Origin: JAEELC01 sp963605425
GTDB taxonomy: Bacteria; Bacillota_I; Bacilli_A; Acholeplasmatales; Anaeroplasmataceae
Direction of reading: 5' to 3'
Length of the DNA: 64,000 bases
Assembly (NCBI GenBank): GCA_963605425.1
Contig: CAVCUQ010000002.1
Span: 1-64,000 of the forward strand
Under the pieces are notes generated by a model. It was not told the DNA's origin. It did no database searches and worked only from the letters and a program-made list of their open reading frames with translations. Positions 42,321-51,597 of the stretch are shown piece by piece; positions within the stretch are counted from its first letter, which is position 1, and each line of letters starts with the position of its first letter. A program made the position numbers and the translations under genes.

Positions 42321-43064
42321 ATGGCAGATAATGTAAAGAAGAGTAATTTAGAACGTTTACAAAAAATTATGGCCTCTTGTGGTGTAGCGTCTAGAAGAAA
42401 ATGTGAAGAACTTATTTTAGCAGGTAAGGTTACAGTTAATGGTGTTGTGGTTAAGGAACTTGGTACTAAAGCTTCTTATTCTGATGATATTAGAGTTAAT
42501 GGAAACCAAATTGCTAAAGAAGAAAAAGTATATTATGTATTAAATAAACCTACTGGTTATCTTACAGCTGCTAGTGATGAATTGGGCAGAAGAACTGTTA
42601 TGGATTTATTCGAAGATCAAGATTTGGTTAACAGAATATTCCCTATCGGTAGACTTGATTATGACACTAGTGGATGTCTTTTACTAACTAATGATGGTGA
42701 TTTAGCTTTAAAGTTAACTAAATCAAGCAATAATATTGAAAAAGAATATTTAGTTAGAGTAAGAGGAATGCTTAAAAATGAAGACCTTGATAAGATTAGA
42801 AGAGGTGTAGTAATTGATGGCAAGAAAACTAAAAAGAGTAAAGCTAAGATATTAGAGTATGATAAAGAATTCGATACTACTCAAGTATGTATTATTATTA
42901 CTGAAGGTAGAAACAGAGAGATCAGAAAGATGTTTGATTCTATCGGATTTGAGGTTAAGAAATTAAAACGTGTTCGTTTTGGTTGTATCACTTGTGATGA
43001 TTTAGCTTTAGGGCAATATAGACCTCTTAAGATAAAAGAAGTAAAAACATTATATAGTTTATAA
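42321..43064 (+). CDS. rluB: Pseudouridine synthase, RsuA/RluB family
   Basis: Makes pseudouridine in rRNA, by position most likely 23S (RluB). The 247 residues contain an S4 domain (LERLQKIMASCGVASRRKCEELILAGKVTVNG, 10-41), the catalytic loop GRLDYDTSGCLLLTNDG with the nucleophilic Asp, and the C-terminal TEGRNREIRKMF. AAAGGAGG precedes the ATG. In Firmicutes this gene usually precedes cmk and the S1 homologue, as here. Confidence 0.92.
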   Translation: MADNVKKSNLERLQKIMASCGVASRRKCEELILAGKVTVNGVVVKELGTKASYSDDIRVNGNQIAKEEKVYYVLNKPTGYLTAASDELGRRTVMDLFEDQDLVNRIFPIGRLDYDTSGCLLLTNDGDLALKLTKSSNNIEKEYLVRVRGMLKNEDLDKIRRGVVIDGKKTKKSKAKILEYDKEFDTTQVCIIITEGRNREIRKMFDSIGFEVKKLKRVRFGCITCDDLALGQYRPLKIKEVKTLYSL

Positions 43065-43115
43065 TAAATTTTATGATATAATATTTTAGAGAAACAGAAA
43101 ATTAGGGTGAATCAG

Positions 43116-43772
43116 ATGAAGAACTTTCAAGTTGCAATAGATGGACCTGCTGGTAGCGGTAAATCATCTATTTGTCAAATTGTAGCTGATCGTCTTGGCT
43201 TTACACATATCGATACAGGAGCTATGTATAGAGCTGTGACACTTGAGGCTATGCGCAGAGAAATCGATTTAGCAGATGAAGATCAATATAATTTTATTGA
43301 TTCAATCAATTTAATATATGAAGGAAATAGAACTTATCTTGAAGGTGAGGATGTATCTGATGAAATTAGATCTATACCTGTTACTAGAAGTGTTTCACAA
43401 GTTTGTGCACTTAAAAGAGTAAGAGATAAGATGTTATACTTTCAAAGAGAAAGTGCTAAAAGAGGTTTAGTACTAATGGACGGAAGAGATATTGGTACTG
43501 TTGTCTTACCTGAAGCAGATCTTAAAATCTTCTTAACAGCTGACCCAAGTGAGCGTGCTAATAGAAGACTTAAGGAACTACTTCTAAAAGGCGTTGAAAC
43601 AGATTATGACACTGTTTTAGAAGATATTAAAACACGTGATTATAAAGATTCTCATAGAGCTATTGCACCACTTGTTAAGGCAAATGACGCTATTGAGATC
43701 GATACTACAAATATGACAATCGAAGAGGTTGCAAATACTATTTGTAATATCATAAATGAAAGGATAAAGTAA
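43116..43772 (+). CDS. cmk: Cytidylate kinase
   Basis: Phosphorylates CMP and dCMP. The start is ATG 43116 (MKNFQVAIDGPAGSGKSS); the in-frame GTG 43107 lies within the AGGGTGA ribosome binding site. The P-loop GPAGSGKSS, the GAMYRAVTLEAM CMP-binding part, MDGRDIGTVVLPEADLKIFLTADPSERANRR and IKTRDYKDSHRAIAPLVKA are all standard. At 218 residues it is typical. It is followed six bases later by the S1 gene. Confidence 0.96.
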   Translation: MKNFQVAIDGPAGSGKSSICQIVADRLGFTHIDTGAMYRAVTLEAMRREIDLADEDQYNFIDSINLIYEGNRTYLEGEDVSDEIRSIPVTRSVSQVCALKRVRDKMLYFQRESAKRGLVLMDGRDIGTVVLPEADLKIFLTADPSERANRRLKELLLKGVETDYDTVLEDIKTRDYKDSHRAIAPLVKANDAIEIDTTNMTIEEVANTICNIINERIK

Positions 43773-43777
43773 AAGTT

Positions 43778-45235
43778 ATGGAAAACAATGTAAGTATGGA
43801 AGAACTACTAAATGAATCAAGCGAAAGCGTAAAAGTTGGTACAATTGTTGAAGGAACAGTTGTTCAAATCGAAGAAAGACAAATCTATGTTGATATTAAT
43901 CAACCTACTGAAGGTGTAATTTATTTAAATTATTTTACCACTGATAAGAATGTAACTTCATTTAAGGACTTAGTTAAGGTAGGAGATACTGTTAAGGCTA
44001 AGGTTACTAAGGTTGAAGAAACAAAAGATGGATCAATTATTTTACTTTCTTGTCTAGATTTACTAAGAGAAAAAGTATATCAAGAATTAGCAGACAAGCT
44101 TGCAAAAGGTGAAACTATTGATGTAGTAGCTAAGGTTGTAAAGATTAATGAAAAGAGTTATGAATTAAATTACAACGGAGCTAGAGTCTTTATCTCTATC
44201 AAAGATGTTAAGGATGCTTTAAAGGTAGGAGATACTATCAATGTTAGAATCACTGAAGTAAGTCTTGAAAAGAGATTATGCTTTGCATCTCATTATCTAA
44301 TTGTTAAGGAAGAAAATGAAAGAAAGCATGCTGAATATGTTGCTTTAAAGGAAAAGGAACATAAAGAATGGGAAGAAGCTAGAGAAGCTGAAATTGCATC
44401 TCTTCCAGTAGGTACTGTTAAAGAAGGTACTGTATCTAAGATTTTACCTTATGGTGTTATTGTTAAGTTTGACAAGGCTCAAGGTTTAATCAAGATGAGA
44501 GACTTAGACCATAAGTTTGTTAAAGACCCAAGCACTATTGTAAGTGTAGGTGACAAAGTAACAGTTAAGGTTGTTAAGAATGAAAATTCTAAGATTGAAT
44601 TATCTAGAAAAGATTTAATTGAATCTCCTTATCAAACATATGTAAAGAATCATCATGTAAGTGATACTGTTAAAGGTAAAGTTATTTCTAAACTTCCTTT
44701 TGGTATGTTAATCGAATTAGATAAGGATGTAACTGGATTACTTCACAAGAGTGAATTCTCATGGAATCCTAATGATAATTTAATGGCTTCTACATTAATT
44801 GGTGATGAACTTGAATGTGCTATTATTAAGACTGATGATGCGGAAGAAAAAATTAGCTTATCTATTAAGGCTTTAATTGACAATCCTTGGTCAAGAGTTG
44901 AAGCTAAGGTTGGTGATGAAACAGTTTGTAAGGTTACTGAAGTTTCATCTAAAGGATTAAAGGTAGAAAGTTTCGGTGTTGATGGATTCATTCCTGCAAG
45001 ATCTGTTGTTCTTGAAGGTAAGAGTTCTAAGATTGAAGACTATTACAATGCAGGAGACGAAGTTAAGGCTATCGTAACTGAAATCAATCCTAGAAAATGG
45101 GTTCTAGTTTTAGACCAAAAAGCTTATAAGTATAAACAAGAACGTTTAGAATTTGACAAGTATATGTCAAATGAAGAAGATACAGTTAAATCTACAACTA
45201 TTGGAGATTTACTTAAAAAAGAATTAAATAAATAA
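43778..45235 (+). CDS. S1-domain RNA-binding protein (ribosomal protein S1 homologue)
   Basis: The 485-residue protein is built from repeated S1 OB folds at about 20-90, 100-180, 205-280, 290-365 and 375-450, each with the V-G-x-x-V-x-G-x-V opening (for example VGTIVEGTVVQIEERQIYVDI and VGTVKEGTVSKILPYGVIVKF). The repeats are less conserved in the first two units. The cmk-S1-der order is that of the Firmicute ypfD region. It may assist translation initiation or mRNA binding; an essential S1 role is not certain in low-GC Gram-positives. Confidence 0.9.
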   Translation: MENNVSMEELLNESSESVKVGTIVEGTVVQIEERQIYVDINQPTEGVIYLNYFTTDKNVTSFKDLVKVGDTVKAKVTKVEETKDGSIILLSCLDLLREKVYQELADKLAKGETIDVVAKVVKINEKSYELNYNGARVFISIKDVKDALKVGDTINVRITEVSLEKRLCFASHYLIVKEENERKHAEYVALKEKEHKEWEEAREAEIASLPVGTVKEGTVSKILPYGVIVKFDKAQGLIKMRDLDHKFVKDPSTIVSVGDKVTVKVVKNENSKIELSRKDLIESPYQTYVKNHHVSDTVKGKVISKLPFGMLIELDKDVTGLLHKSEFSWNPNDNLMASTLIGDELECAIIKTDDAEEKISLSIKALIDNPWSRVEAKVGDETVCKVTEVSSKGLKVESFGVDGFIPARSVVLEGKSSKIEDYYNAGDEVKAIVTEINPRKWVLVLDQKAYKYKQERLEFDKYMSNEEDTVKSTTIGDLLKKELNK

Positions 45236-45255
45236 AATAAAGAAGGAGATTACCT

Positions 45256-46560
45256 ATGTTATCAAAGGTTGCTATAGTAGGTCGCCCTAACACGGGTAAA
45301 TCTACTCTGTTTAATCGTATTATCGGACAAAGATTATCAATAACTGATGATACTCCAGGTGTTACTAGAGATAGAATTTATGCCAAGAGTGAATGGCTTG
45401 GTCATGAATTTTCTCTAATTGATACTGGTGGTATTGAAATTAAAGATGCACCATTTAGATCTGAAATTCAAGCTCAAGCTGAGATTGCGATGGAAGAAGC
45501 TGATGTCATTATTATGTGTTGTGATGGAAGAAGTGGTGTAACTGATGATGATACTTATGTTGCAAAACTATTATATAAAACTAATAAGCCAGTAATTCTT
45601 GCAGTTAACAAAATTGATGATTCTAAGTACATTGACAATACTTATGAATTCTATTCTTTAGGTCTTGGTGAACCTATTGTTGTAGCTGCACTTCATGGTG
45701 TTGGTGTCGGTGATTTACTTGACGCTGTATGTGCGGTTCTTCCTCAAAAGAAGGATAAGGTTTATGAAAATTCTATTCCTTTCTGCTTAGTAGGACGCCC
45801 TAATGTTGGTAAATCAAGTTTAGTTAATGCCCTATTAAATAATGATAGAGTTATCGTATCAGATATCGCTGGTACTACAACGGATGCTATCGATACACCT
45901 TTTAAAGCTTATGATAAGGATTATGTTGTAATTGATACAGCTGGTCTTAGAAAACGTGGAAAGATTTATGAAAATCTTGAAAAGTATATGGTACTTCGTA
46001 CTATAGATGCAATTGAAAGATCATCTGTTGTACTTTTAGTACTTGATGCCGAGGAAGGATTCATTGATCAAGATAAACACGTTGCTCAATACATTGATGA
46101 ATATAATAGACCATGTATTATTGTTGTAAATAAGTGGGATACAGTTGAAAAAGATTCTAACGCAATGGCTGAATGGACTAAGAAAATTAGGGCTGAATTC
46201 AAATTCTTAGATTACGCTCCTATTGTTTTCTTATCTGCTTTAGAAAAGACTAGAGTTCAAACATTATTTGAACCTATTAATCAAGCATTTGAAGCTTACC
46301 ATAAGAGAGTATCTACATCTATTTTAAACAATGTATTTACTGATGCTCTTGCGATGTTCCCTACTTCAGAATTCCATGGCGGAAAAGCTAAATTCTACTA
46401 TATTTCTCAAGTTGGAGTTGAACCACCTACATTTGCCTTATTCTTAAATGAACCAAATTATGTTCATTTCTCATATTTAAGATATATTGAGAACCAGTTA
46501 AGAAAGAACTTTAACTTCTATGGTACTCCAATTAAACTAGAACTTAGAAAACGTGATTAG
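45256..46560 (+). CDS. der: Ribosome biogenesis GTPase Der (EngA)
   Basis: Double-GTPase acting in 50S assembly. The 434 residues have two G domains (about 3-165 and 175-345), each with a P-loop (GRPNTGKST; GRPNVGKSS), DTxG switch motifs (DTGGIE; DTAGLRKRGK) and NKxD (NKIDD; NKWDT). A C-terminal KH-like domain follows and ends KNFNFYGTPIKLELRKRD. AAGGAGAT precedes the ATG. It ends the cmk cluster. Confidence 0.97.
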   Translation: MLSKVAIVGRPNTGKSTLFNRIIGQRLSITDDTPGVTRDRIYAKSEWLGHEFSLIDTGGIEIKDAPFRSEIQAQAEIAMEEADVIIMCCDGRSGVTDDDTYVAKLLYKTNKPVILAVNKIDDSKYIDNTYEFYSLGLGEPIVVAALHGVGVGDLLDAVCAVLPQKKDKVYENSIPFCLVGRPNVGKSSLVNALLNNDRVIVSDIAGTTTDAIDTPFKAYDKDYVVIDTAGLRKRGKIYENLEKYMVLRTIDAIERSSVVLLVLDAEEGFIDQDKHVAQYIDEYNRPCIIVVNKWDTVEKDSNAMAEWTKKIRAEFKFLDYAPIVFLSALEKTRVQTLFEPINQAFEAYHKRVSTSILNNVFTDALAMFPTSEFHGGKAKFYYISQVGVEPPTFALFLNEPNYVHFSYLRYIENQLRKNFNFYGTPIKLELRKRD

Positions 46561-46569
46561 GGTAATATA

Positions 46570-47043
46570 ATGCAAATTAAAGTTATCATTTTAGTTTTCT
46601 ATTTATTATTATTAATATTATCATTTTGTTTTATTACCTATCGCAGGTATAAAAAGGTAAGTGTTAATGTTGAATCTAAAGAATATGAAATATTAAATCA
46701 TGATTATTTTATAAGAATTGTTTTATCTGTTTGTGAGGCATTTCTTATAATACTTACTATTAATTTAATTTTTGTTGAACAAAATACAAAATATTTAATA
46801 ATAAGTGTTATTCTTTCAATGCTTGTTAGTATTTTCATTTTTATGATTATACAGCTTTATACATTATTATTTCTTGTTGTATATTCAAATGGAAAGATTT
46901 ATTTGTTCCTAAATGGAGAAATAGCTGTCTTTGAAAGAGGAAGAATTCATTTCAGTGTTAAAAATAATCATACATATATGTATTATAAGGATGATTTGGT
47001 ATTTGATACTAAAAAGAAAATTAATTTAAAGAATGTTAAATAA
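46570..47043 (+). CDS. Hypothetical membrane protein downstream of der
   Basis: The 157-residue protein has three to four hydrophobic helices (about 3-22, 45-65, 75-100) followed by a small, probably beta-rich cytoplasmic tail (GKIYLFLNGEIAVFERGRIHFSVKNN). No family is recognised. It is nine bases behind der and ends just before a terminator, so it is the last gene of that transcript. The slot is often occupied by gpsA in Firmicutes; this is not GpsA. Confidence 0.7.
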   Translation: MQIKVIILVFYLLLLILSFCFITYRRYKKVSVNVESKEYEILNHDYFIRIVLSVCEAFLIILTINLIFVEQNTKYLIISVILSMLVSIFIFMIIQLYTLLFLVVYSNGKIYLFLNGEIAVFERGRIHFSVKNNHTYMYYKDDLVFDTKKKINLKNVK

Positions 47044-47069
47044 GAGAAGCTTTTATAGCTTCTTTTTTT
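47044..47069 (+). terminator. Terminator of the rluB-der transcript
   Basis: AGAAGCT (47045-47051) pairs with AGCTTCT (47057-47063), then seven T. Confidence 0.88.
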
Positions 47070-47097
47070 ATGTCTTTTATCAAATATTTAAGATACA

Positions 47098-47128
47098 TTT
47101 ACATAAATAGTGATTTTTGTTGTATAAT
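47098..47128 (+). promoter_or_regulatory. Promoter of the Nudix gene
   Basis: A perfect TATAAT (47123-47128), with TTTACA/TTACAT at 47098-47104 and an 18-19-base spacer. It shows that the coding start must lie downstream of about 47135. Confidence 0.6.
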
Positions 47129-47159
47129 AAAAGGTAAATTAGATATGGGAGAATTAAGC

Positions 47160-47675
47160 ATGGAAGAAGTATGGGATTTATATACAAAAAATAGACAAAA
47201 AAGTGAATATCAAATAATTAGAGGATCTGTTATACCTGAAGGTTATTATCATGCAGTTGTTGATGTGTTTGTAATTAATTCTAAAAATAAGGTATTACTT
47301 GTAAGAAGAGCCTTAGATAAAGATGTATATCCAGGTTTTTGGGAGACTGGAGCTGGTGGTTCAGTTTTAAGCGGAGAGACTATGACACATGCGGCGCTAA
47401 GAGAACTTGAGGAAGAAACTGGGATTAAAGCAAAGAAGATACATGTTTTTGCAACTGACGAATCTAAAATATCAATTTATACTGAATTCTTAGTAAGAGT
47501 AGATGAAAATACTAAAATTGTTTTATCAGATGAATCAATAGATTATAAATGGGTTAACTTTGATACATTTATAGACATATTAAAAAATGATCCTTCTTTT
47601 ATGCCAAGTAAGAGAAATAGATTACTAAAAAATTTAAATCAACTTAAAAAGTTCTTAAATAGAAGCTACATGTGA
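47160..47675 (+). CDS. Nudix hydrolase
   Basis: A 171-residue Nudix protein of the isopentenyl-diphosphate-isomerase-like subgroup. I place the start at ATG 47160 (MEEVWDLYTKN), eight bases after GGGAG; an ATG at 47145 is also possible, and starts before 47135 would precede the promoter. The Nudix box reads G-x5-E-x7-R-E-L-x-E-E-x-G-I: GGSVLSGETMTHAALRELEEETGI. All metal-binding Glu are kept. The substrate is not predictable. It is flanked by a terminator and the promoter of an unrelated gene. Confidence 0.85.
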   Translation: MEEVWDLYTKNRQKSEYQIIRGSVIPEGYYHAVVDVFVINSKNKVLLVRRALDKDVYPGFWETGAGGSVLSGETMTHAALRELEEETGIKAKKIHVFATDESKISIYTEFLVRVDENTKIVLSDESIDYKWVNFDTFIDILKNDPSFMPSKRNRLLKNLNQLKKFLNRSYM

Positions 47676-47762
47676 AAAAGTTGTGGAGATTTAAAAAAAT
47701 TAGAGGTTTTAATTTAATTATTTTAGTATAATTTGTATTAATTATATCAAAGGAGAATTATT

Positions 47763-48968
47763 ATGCCATTAAGTTATAAAGAATATTTAAAATTATCAAA
47801 AGAAGAACTTGTTTCTTTATTTAATACTGCAACAGAAGAAGAAAAGAAAATCTATATCGGATATTCTATTGAAGCAGGTAAAGAAAAATATAAAGAAGAA
47901 AATAATGAAAAACAAGTCAAAAAAGAAAAGAATGAATATCAAGTAAAGGCTGAAAAAAAGGTAAGTGAAATCGTTAAGAAATATCATTTATCAAAAGAAA
48001 GCGTAATTGAAATTAGTTATAATTTGCTTAGATCTAGCGATGTAGCTATTCTTAAAGTTAATTCTAAAGATAAGAATGGAAAAGTCAATACTATTGAAGT
48101 TGTAAATGAAACAAAAAAACATGAATTTTTTGAAAATTATAAGTCTTCATATACTAATCAATTAAATAGATTTTTATACTCTTTAACTGTTAATTCTAAA
48201 TGGGATCATTCACTTGATTCATTAAATGAAATGATTGATGATTTTGAAGAACTAGCTTACTTTTCAATCATGCGTAAGAGAAATATTAATGTACCTAGCT
48301 ATGGTGGAATGACTAAAGAAGAATTTGAAGTATTGCTTATTGATTCTGCGCCTTTAGTTAAAGCTTCTGATGACTCTTATTTTATAAAAAATTATGAAGA
48401 GAAGAATTTTACTAAAAAAGATTATAAGGCTTTAAATGAGAAAACAATTGATGACATTGTTACTAACTTGCAAAAGAATTTTTCTGATGCTTTAAAATGT
48501 GCTAAAAATATAACAAATGAAAATGTTAAGTTTAATACAGTAATGTCTTCTATTTCTAAAGGATATAAGACATTAAATAGTTTATATAAATCTCAGTCTT
48601 GGTGGTATAAATTTACTCATAAGAGTATAGCTAAAAAAGAAAAAGATACTTTAAACAGTATTAAAAATACTTGTAAACATTTATTATTACTAAATGGTAA
48701 TAAGATGAATGATGATGAATTTAAAGCATATGCTGTTGCGGACTACAATGAATTAAATTATGTTGTCCTTGAAGATGGTGAAAAATATTCTGATTTAATA
48801 GATAAGAAGACGTTCTCTAATTTGAAAAATTATTCTTTAAGTCATGATGATTTAAAACTAGGTGAAAAGAATAATATATTAGTTGAAGAAATTAAAGATA
48901 AAGATGTTAAAGAATTAAATAATTTAGATAATAAAACATCTAAAGTAGTTGAAGAGAAGGTTAAATAA
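47763..48968 (+). CDS. Hypothetical Lys/Glu-rich helical protein
   Basis: A 401-residue protein that I cannot assign. The N-terminal 75 residues are a charged helical segment (KEKYKEENNEKQVKKEKNEY). The middle part is a mostly helical soluble domain, including MRKRNINVPSYGGMTKEEFEVLL and SQSWWYKFTHKSIAKKEKDTL. The acidic tail contains DVKELNNLDNKTSKVVEEKVK. There is no signal peptide or membrane helix. A perfect AGTATAAT -10 lies upstream and AAGGAGAA before the ATG, so it is well expressed by sequence and stands as a single gene. Confidence 0.65.
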   Translation: MPLSYKEYLKLSKEELVSLFNTATEEEKKIYIGYSIEAGKEKYKEENNEKQVKKEKNEYQVKAEKKVSEIVKKYHLSKESVIEISYNLLRSSDVAILKVNSKDKNGKVNTIEVVNETKKHEFFENYKSSYTNQLNRFLYSLTVNSKWDHSLDSLNEMIDDFEELAYFSIMRKRNINVPSYGGMTKEEFEVLLIDSAPLVKASDDSYFIKNYEEKNFTKKDYKALNEKTIDDIVTNLQKNFSDALKCAKNITNENVKFNTVMSSISKGYKTLNSLYKSQSWWYKFTHKSIAKKEKDTLNSIKNTCKHLLLLNGNKMNDDEFKAYAVADYNELNYVVLEDGEKYSDLIDKKTFSNLKNYSLSHDDLKLGEKNNILVEEIKDKDVKELNNLDNKTSKVVEEKVK

Positions 48969-49041
48969 TAGTTTAATTTCTTACTAATTAATTTGAATTG
49001 TCTAGTATTAGTATTTTATTATTAATTATAACTATTAGTTA

Positions 49042-49050
49042 TGATAAAAT
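49042..49050 (+). promoter_or_regulatory. Extended -10 promoter of fakB-fakA-plsY
   Basis: TGATAAAAT: TGn plus TAAAAT (49045-49050); AAAGGAG follows before the ATG at 49074. Confidence 0.5.
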
Positions 49051-49073
49051 GATTTTGTTTAAAGGAGAAATAT

Positions 49074-49970
49074 ATGAGAAAAATTAAAATTATTACTGAT
49101 TCATGTGCTGATTTAGACAGCACTTTATTAAGTAAATATGATATAGATTATGTAAAGATGAATACTGTATATCAAGATAAGGAAACTAAAGCTACACTTG
49201 ACTGGCAATGGAAGAAGCCTAATGATTTCTATGCTATTATGAGAAATGGTGAAAGAATTACAACAACTCAAGTGCCTGTTATTGAATTTAATGAGGTATT
49301 TACTCAATACTTAAATGAAGGATTTGATATTATTTATATCGGATGCGCGCTAAAACAATCAGGTTCAGTAAATACTGGTAAAGTTGTTTCTAAGGAACTT
49401 CTTAAAGAATATGTTGATGCTAAAATAGAATGTATTGATTCTCTAAACGCTACTGTCGGTGAAGGATTATTATGTATTAAGGCTAGCGAGTATTTAAAAA
49501 CTAATCCTACATTTGAAGAAGCTGTTAATTATATTTTATCTTTAAGAAAGAAAATTAATGAATTTGCAACTGTAGGTAGTCTTGAATGGCTTAAGAAATC
49601 AGGCAGAGTTACTGCAAGTAAAGCTTTCTTTGGAAATTTATTCCAAGTAAAACCAATACTTATAGCTGATAAAGCTGGAGCTCAAACTGCCTATAAAAAG
49701 GCTAAAGGTAGAGAAAAAGCCTTATTAATGATTGTTGATTTACTTAAGGAAAGTATTATTGATTCTGAGGAACAAATTATATATATTGGACACGCTGACT
49801 GTACGGAAGCTGAAATTGAACTTGTAAAGAAATATATTAAAGAAAATATTCCATGTAAGGATGTTTATGTACTTCCTATCGGTCCTATTGTAGGAGCTAG
49901 TGTGGGTCCTGATACTATTGGAGTTTGGGCATTAGGTAAAGAAGTAGAATTTGAGGCACTAGAGAATTAA
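49074..49970 (+). CDS. fakB: Fatty-acid-binding protein FakB (DegV family)
   Basis: Presents a bound fatty acid to FakA for phosphorylation. The 298-residue DegV fold starts KIKIITDSCADLDSTLLSKYDIDYV, with the ligand-binding DSCADL, the GCALKQSGSVNTG loop (family Ser/Thr head-group contacts) and VGSLEWLKKSGRVTASKAF. The C-terminal PIGPIVGASVGPDTIGVW is also typical. It lies one base ahead of fakA, giving a functional assignment stronger than for the orphan DegV protein at 22502. Confidence 0.92.
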   Translation: MRKIKIITDSCADLDSTLLSKYDIDYVKMNTVYQDKETKATLDWQWKKPNDFYAIMRNGERITTTQVPVIEFNEVFTQYLNEGFDIIYIGCALKQSGSVNTGKVVSKELLKEYVDAKIECIDSLNATVGEGLLCIKASEYLKTNPTFEEAVNYILSLRKKINEFATVGSLEWLKKSGRVTASKAFFGNLFQVKPILIADKAGAQTAYKKAKGREKALLMIVDLLKESIIDSEEQIIYIGHADCTEAEIELVKKYIKENIPCKDVYVLPIGPIVGASVGPDTIGVWALGKEVEFEALEN

Positions 49971-49971
49971 T

Positions 49972-51597
49972 ATGGAAAGTATTGATAGTGCTAAATATTT
50001 ATCACTTTTAAAAGGGGGACTAGCTAATCTATCGCTTCATGAAGAAGAAGTTAATGACTTGAATGTTTTTCCTATTCCTGATGGTGACACTGGAAAGAAT
50101 ATGAGAATGACTTATGAAGGTGGAATTAGAGAAGTAGTTGATATTGATGAACCTATTTCTGATTTCTCTAAAAAATTAGGAGATGGAATGTTACTTTCAG
50201 CCCGTGGTAACTCAGGTGTTATATTAAGCCAGTTTTTTGCTGGAATGGAAAAAGGCTTTGAAGGAGAAACTCTAATTAATACAACTAACATTAAAACAGC
50301 TTTTAATGAAGGAGTTAAGAAAGCTTATAGCGCTGTAATTAATCCGGTTGAGGGTACTATTTTAACTGTTATTAGAGAAGCAAGTGAAAGTGCAAACTCT
50401 AGTCAGATTGAATCCTTAGAAGATTTCTTTTCAGTATGGCTAGAAAGTGCTAATAGATCTTTATTAAATACCACTAATTTACTTAAAGAATTAAAAGAAG
50501 CTAATGTAATCGATTCGGGCGGAGCTGGTATTGTTTATATTATTGACGGAATCTATAAAACTTTGCTTGGAAAAGAAATTAGTGAAAATGAAATCAAATA
50601 TCAAGATAAAGAAATTGACCTTAATTTATTTACAAGTGATATGAAACTAGAATTTGGTTATTGTACTGAAGTTTTAGTTAGATTGCAAAAAAATAAATGT
50701 GATGTAGAAAACTTTGATATAAATATCTTTATTGATTATTTAAAGACTATTGGAAACTCTATTGTTTGTTTTAAAACGGGCTCAATAGTTAAAGTTCATG
50801 TTCATACTTTTACTCCATATAAGGTATTGGAATTTGCTCAAAGATATGGTGAGTTTTTAACTGTTAAAATTGAAAATATGATGCTTCAAAATGAGGCTAA
50901 AAAAGAAAAGCAAGTTAAGGTTCAAGAAAGGCAGAGAGTAGAGTATGCTACTGTTGCGGTTTCAAACGGAGATGGAATTAAAGAGGCTTTTGAAGATTTT
51001 GGTGTAGATTATATCATTGAAGGCGGTCAAACTAGAAACCCTAGTACTAATGACTTTATTACTGCATTTAGAGAAGTTAATGCGAATAACATCTTTGTTT
51101 TCCCTAATAACTCTAATGTAATACTTGCATGTCAAAACGCTAAAGATCTATATAAAGATAGTAATGTTATAATCATTCCTACTAAAAATCTAGGAGAAGG
51201 TTTTGCTACTCTTGCAATGATTGATTATAATTTTGAAAGCGTGAAAGAAATTGAAGATAATTTCAAAGAGGAACTTGAAAGCATTGATACCATTTTAATT
51301 TCTAAGGCTGTAAGAGATGCAAACTTAAATGGTATAGATATAAAGAAAGATGATTATATTGCGATATCAAATGGAGAAGTTTTATCTAGCGATTATAATC
51401 CTTTAGGACCTATTATTAAATCACTTGAAAATAAAGATTTATCTAATTATTTTGTTCTTTATATAATTGAAGGAAACAATAAAGTAAATTACTATCTTGA
51501 TCCACTTATAGAGGCTATAAAGGATAAATTTCATTTAGAAGTCGAAACAATTTATGGAGGACAAGATGTATACAATTTCATCTTGATACTTGAATAA
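49972..51597 (+). CDS. fakA: Fatty acid kinase FakA (DhaL/DAK2 domain)
   Basis: Phosphorylates FakB-bound fatty acids with ATP to acyl-phosphate. The 541 residues have an N-terminal DhaL ATP-binding domain with NVFPIPDGDTGKNM (31-44; the Asp residues bind Mg-ATP), MLLSARGNSGVILSQFF and DSGGAGIVYIIDG. A middle domain and a C-terminal DegV-like part (about 320-541) follow. Its stop overlaps the ATG of plsY by one base (TAATG), tying acyl-phosphate formation to its use. Confidence 0.94.
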   Translation: MESIDSAKYLSLLKGGLANLSLHEEEVNDLNVFPIPDGDTGKNMRMTYEGGIREVVDIDEPISDFSKKLGDGMLLSARGNSGVILSQFFAGMEKGFEGETLINTTNIKTAFNEGVKKAYSAVINPVEGTILTVIREASESANSSQIESLEDFFSVWLESANRSLLNTTNLLKELKEANVIDSGGAGIVYIIDGIYKTLLGKEISENEIKYQDKEIDLNLFTSDMKLEFGYCTEVLVRLQKNKCDVENFDINIFIDYLKTIGNSIVCFKTGSIVKVHVHTFTPYKVLEFAQRYGEFLTVKIENMMLQNEAKKEKQVKVQERQRVEYATVAVSNGDGIKEAFEDFGVDYIIEGGQTRNPSTNDFITAFREVNANNIFVFPNNSNVILACQNAKDLYKDSNVIIIPTKNLGEGFATLAMIDYNFESVKEIEDNFKEELESIDTILISKAVRDANLNGIDIKKDDYIAISNGEVLSSDYNPLGPIIKSLENKDLSNYFVLYIIEGNNKVNYYLDPLIEAIKDKFHLEVETIYGGQDVYNFILILE

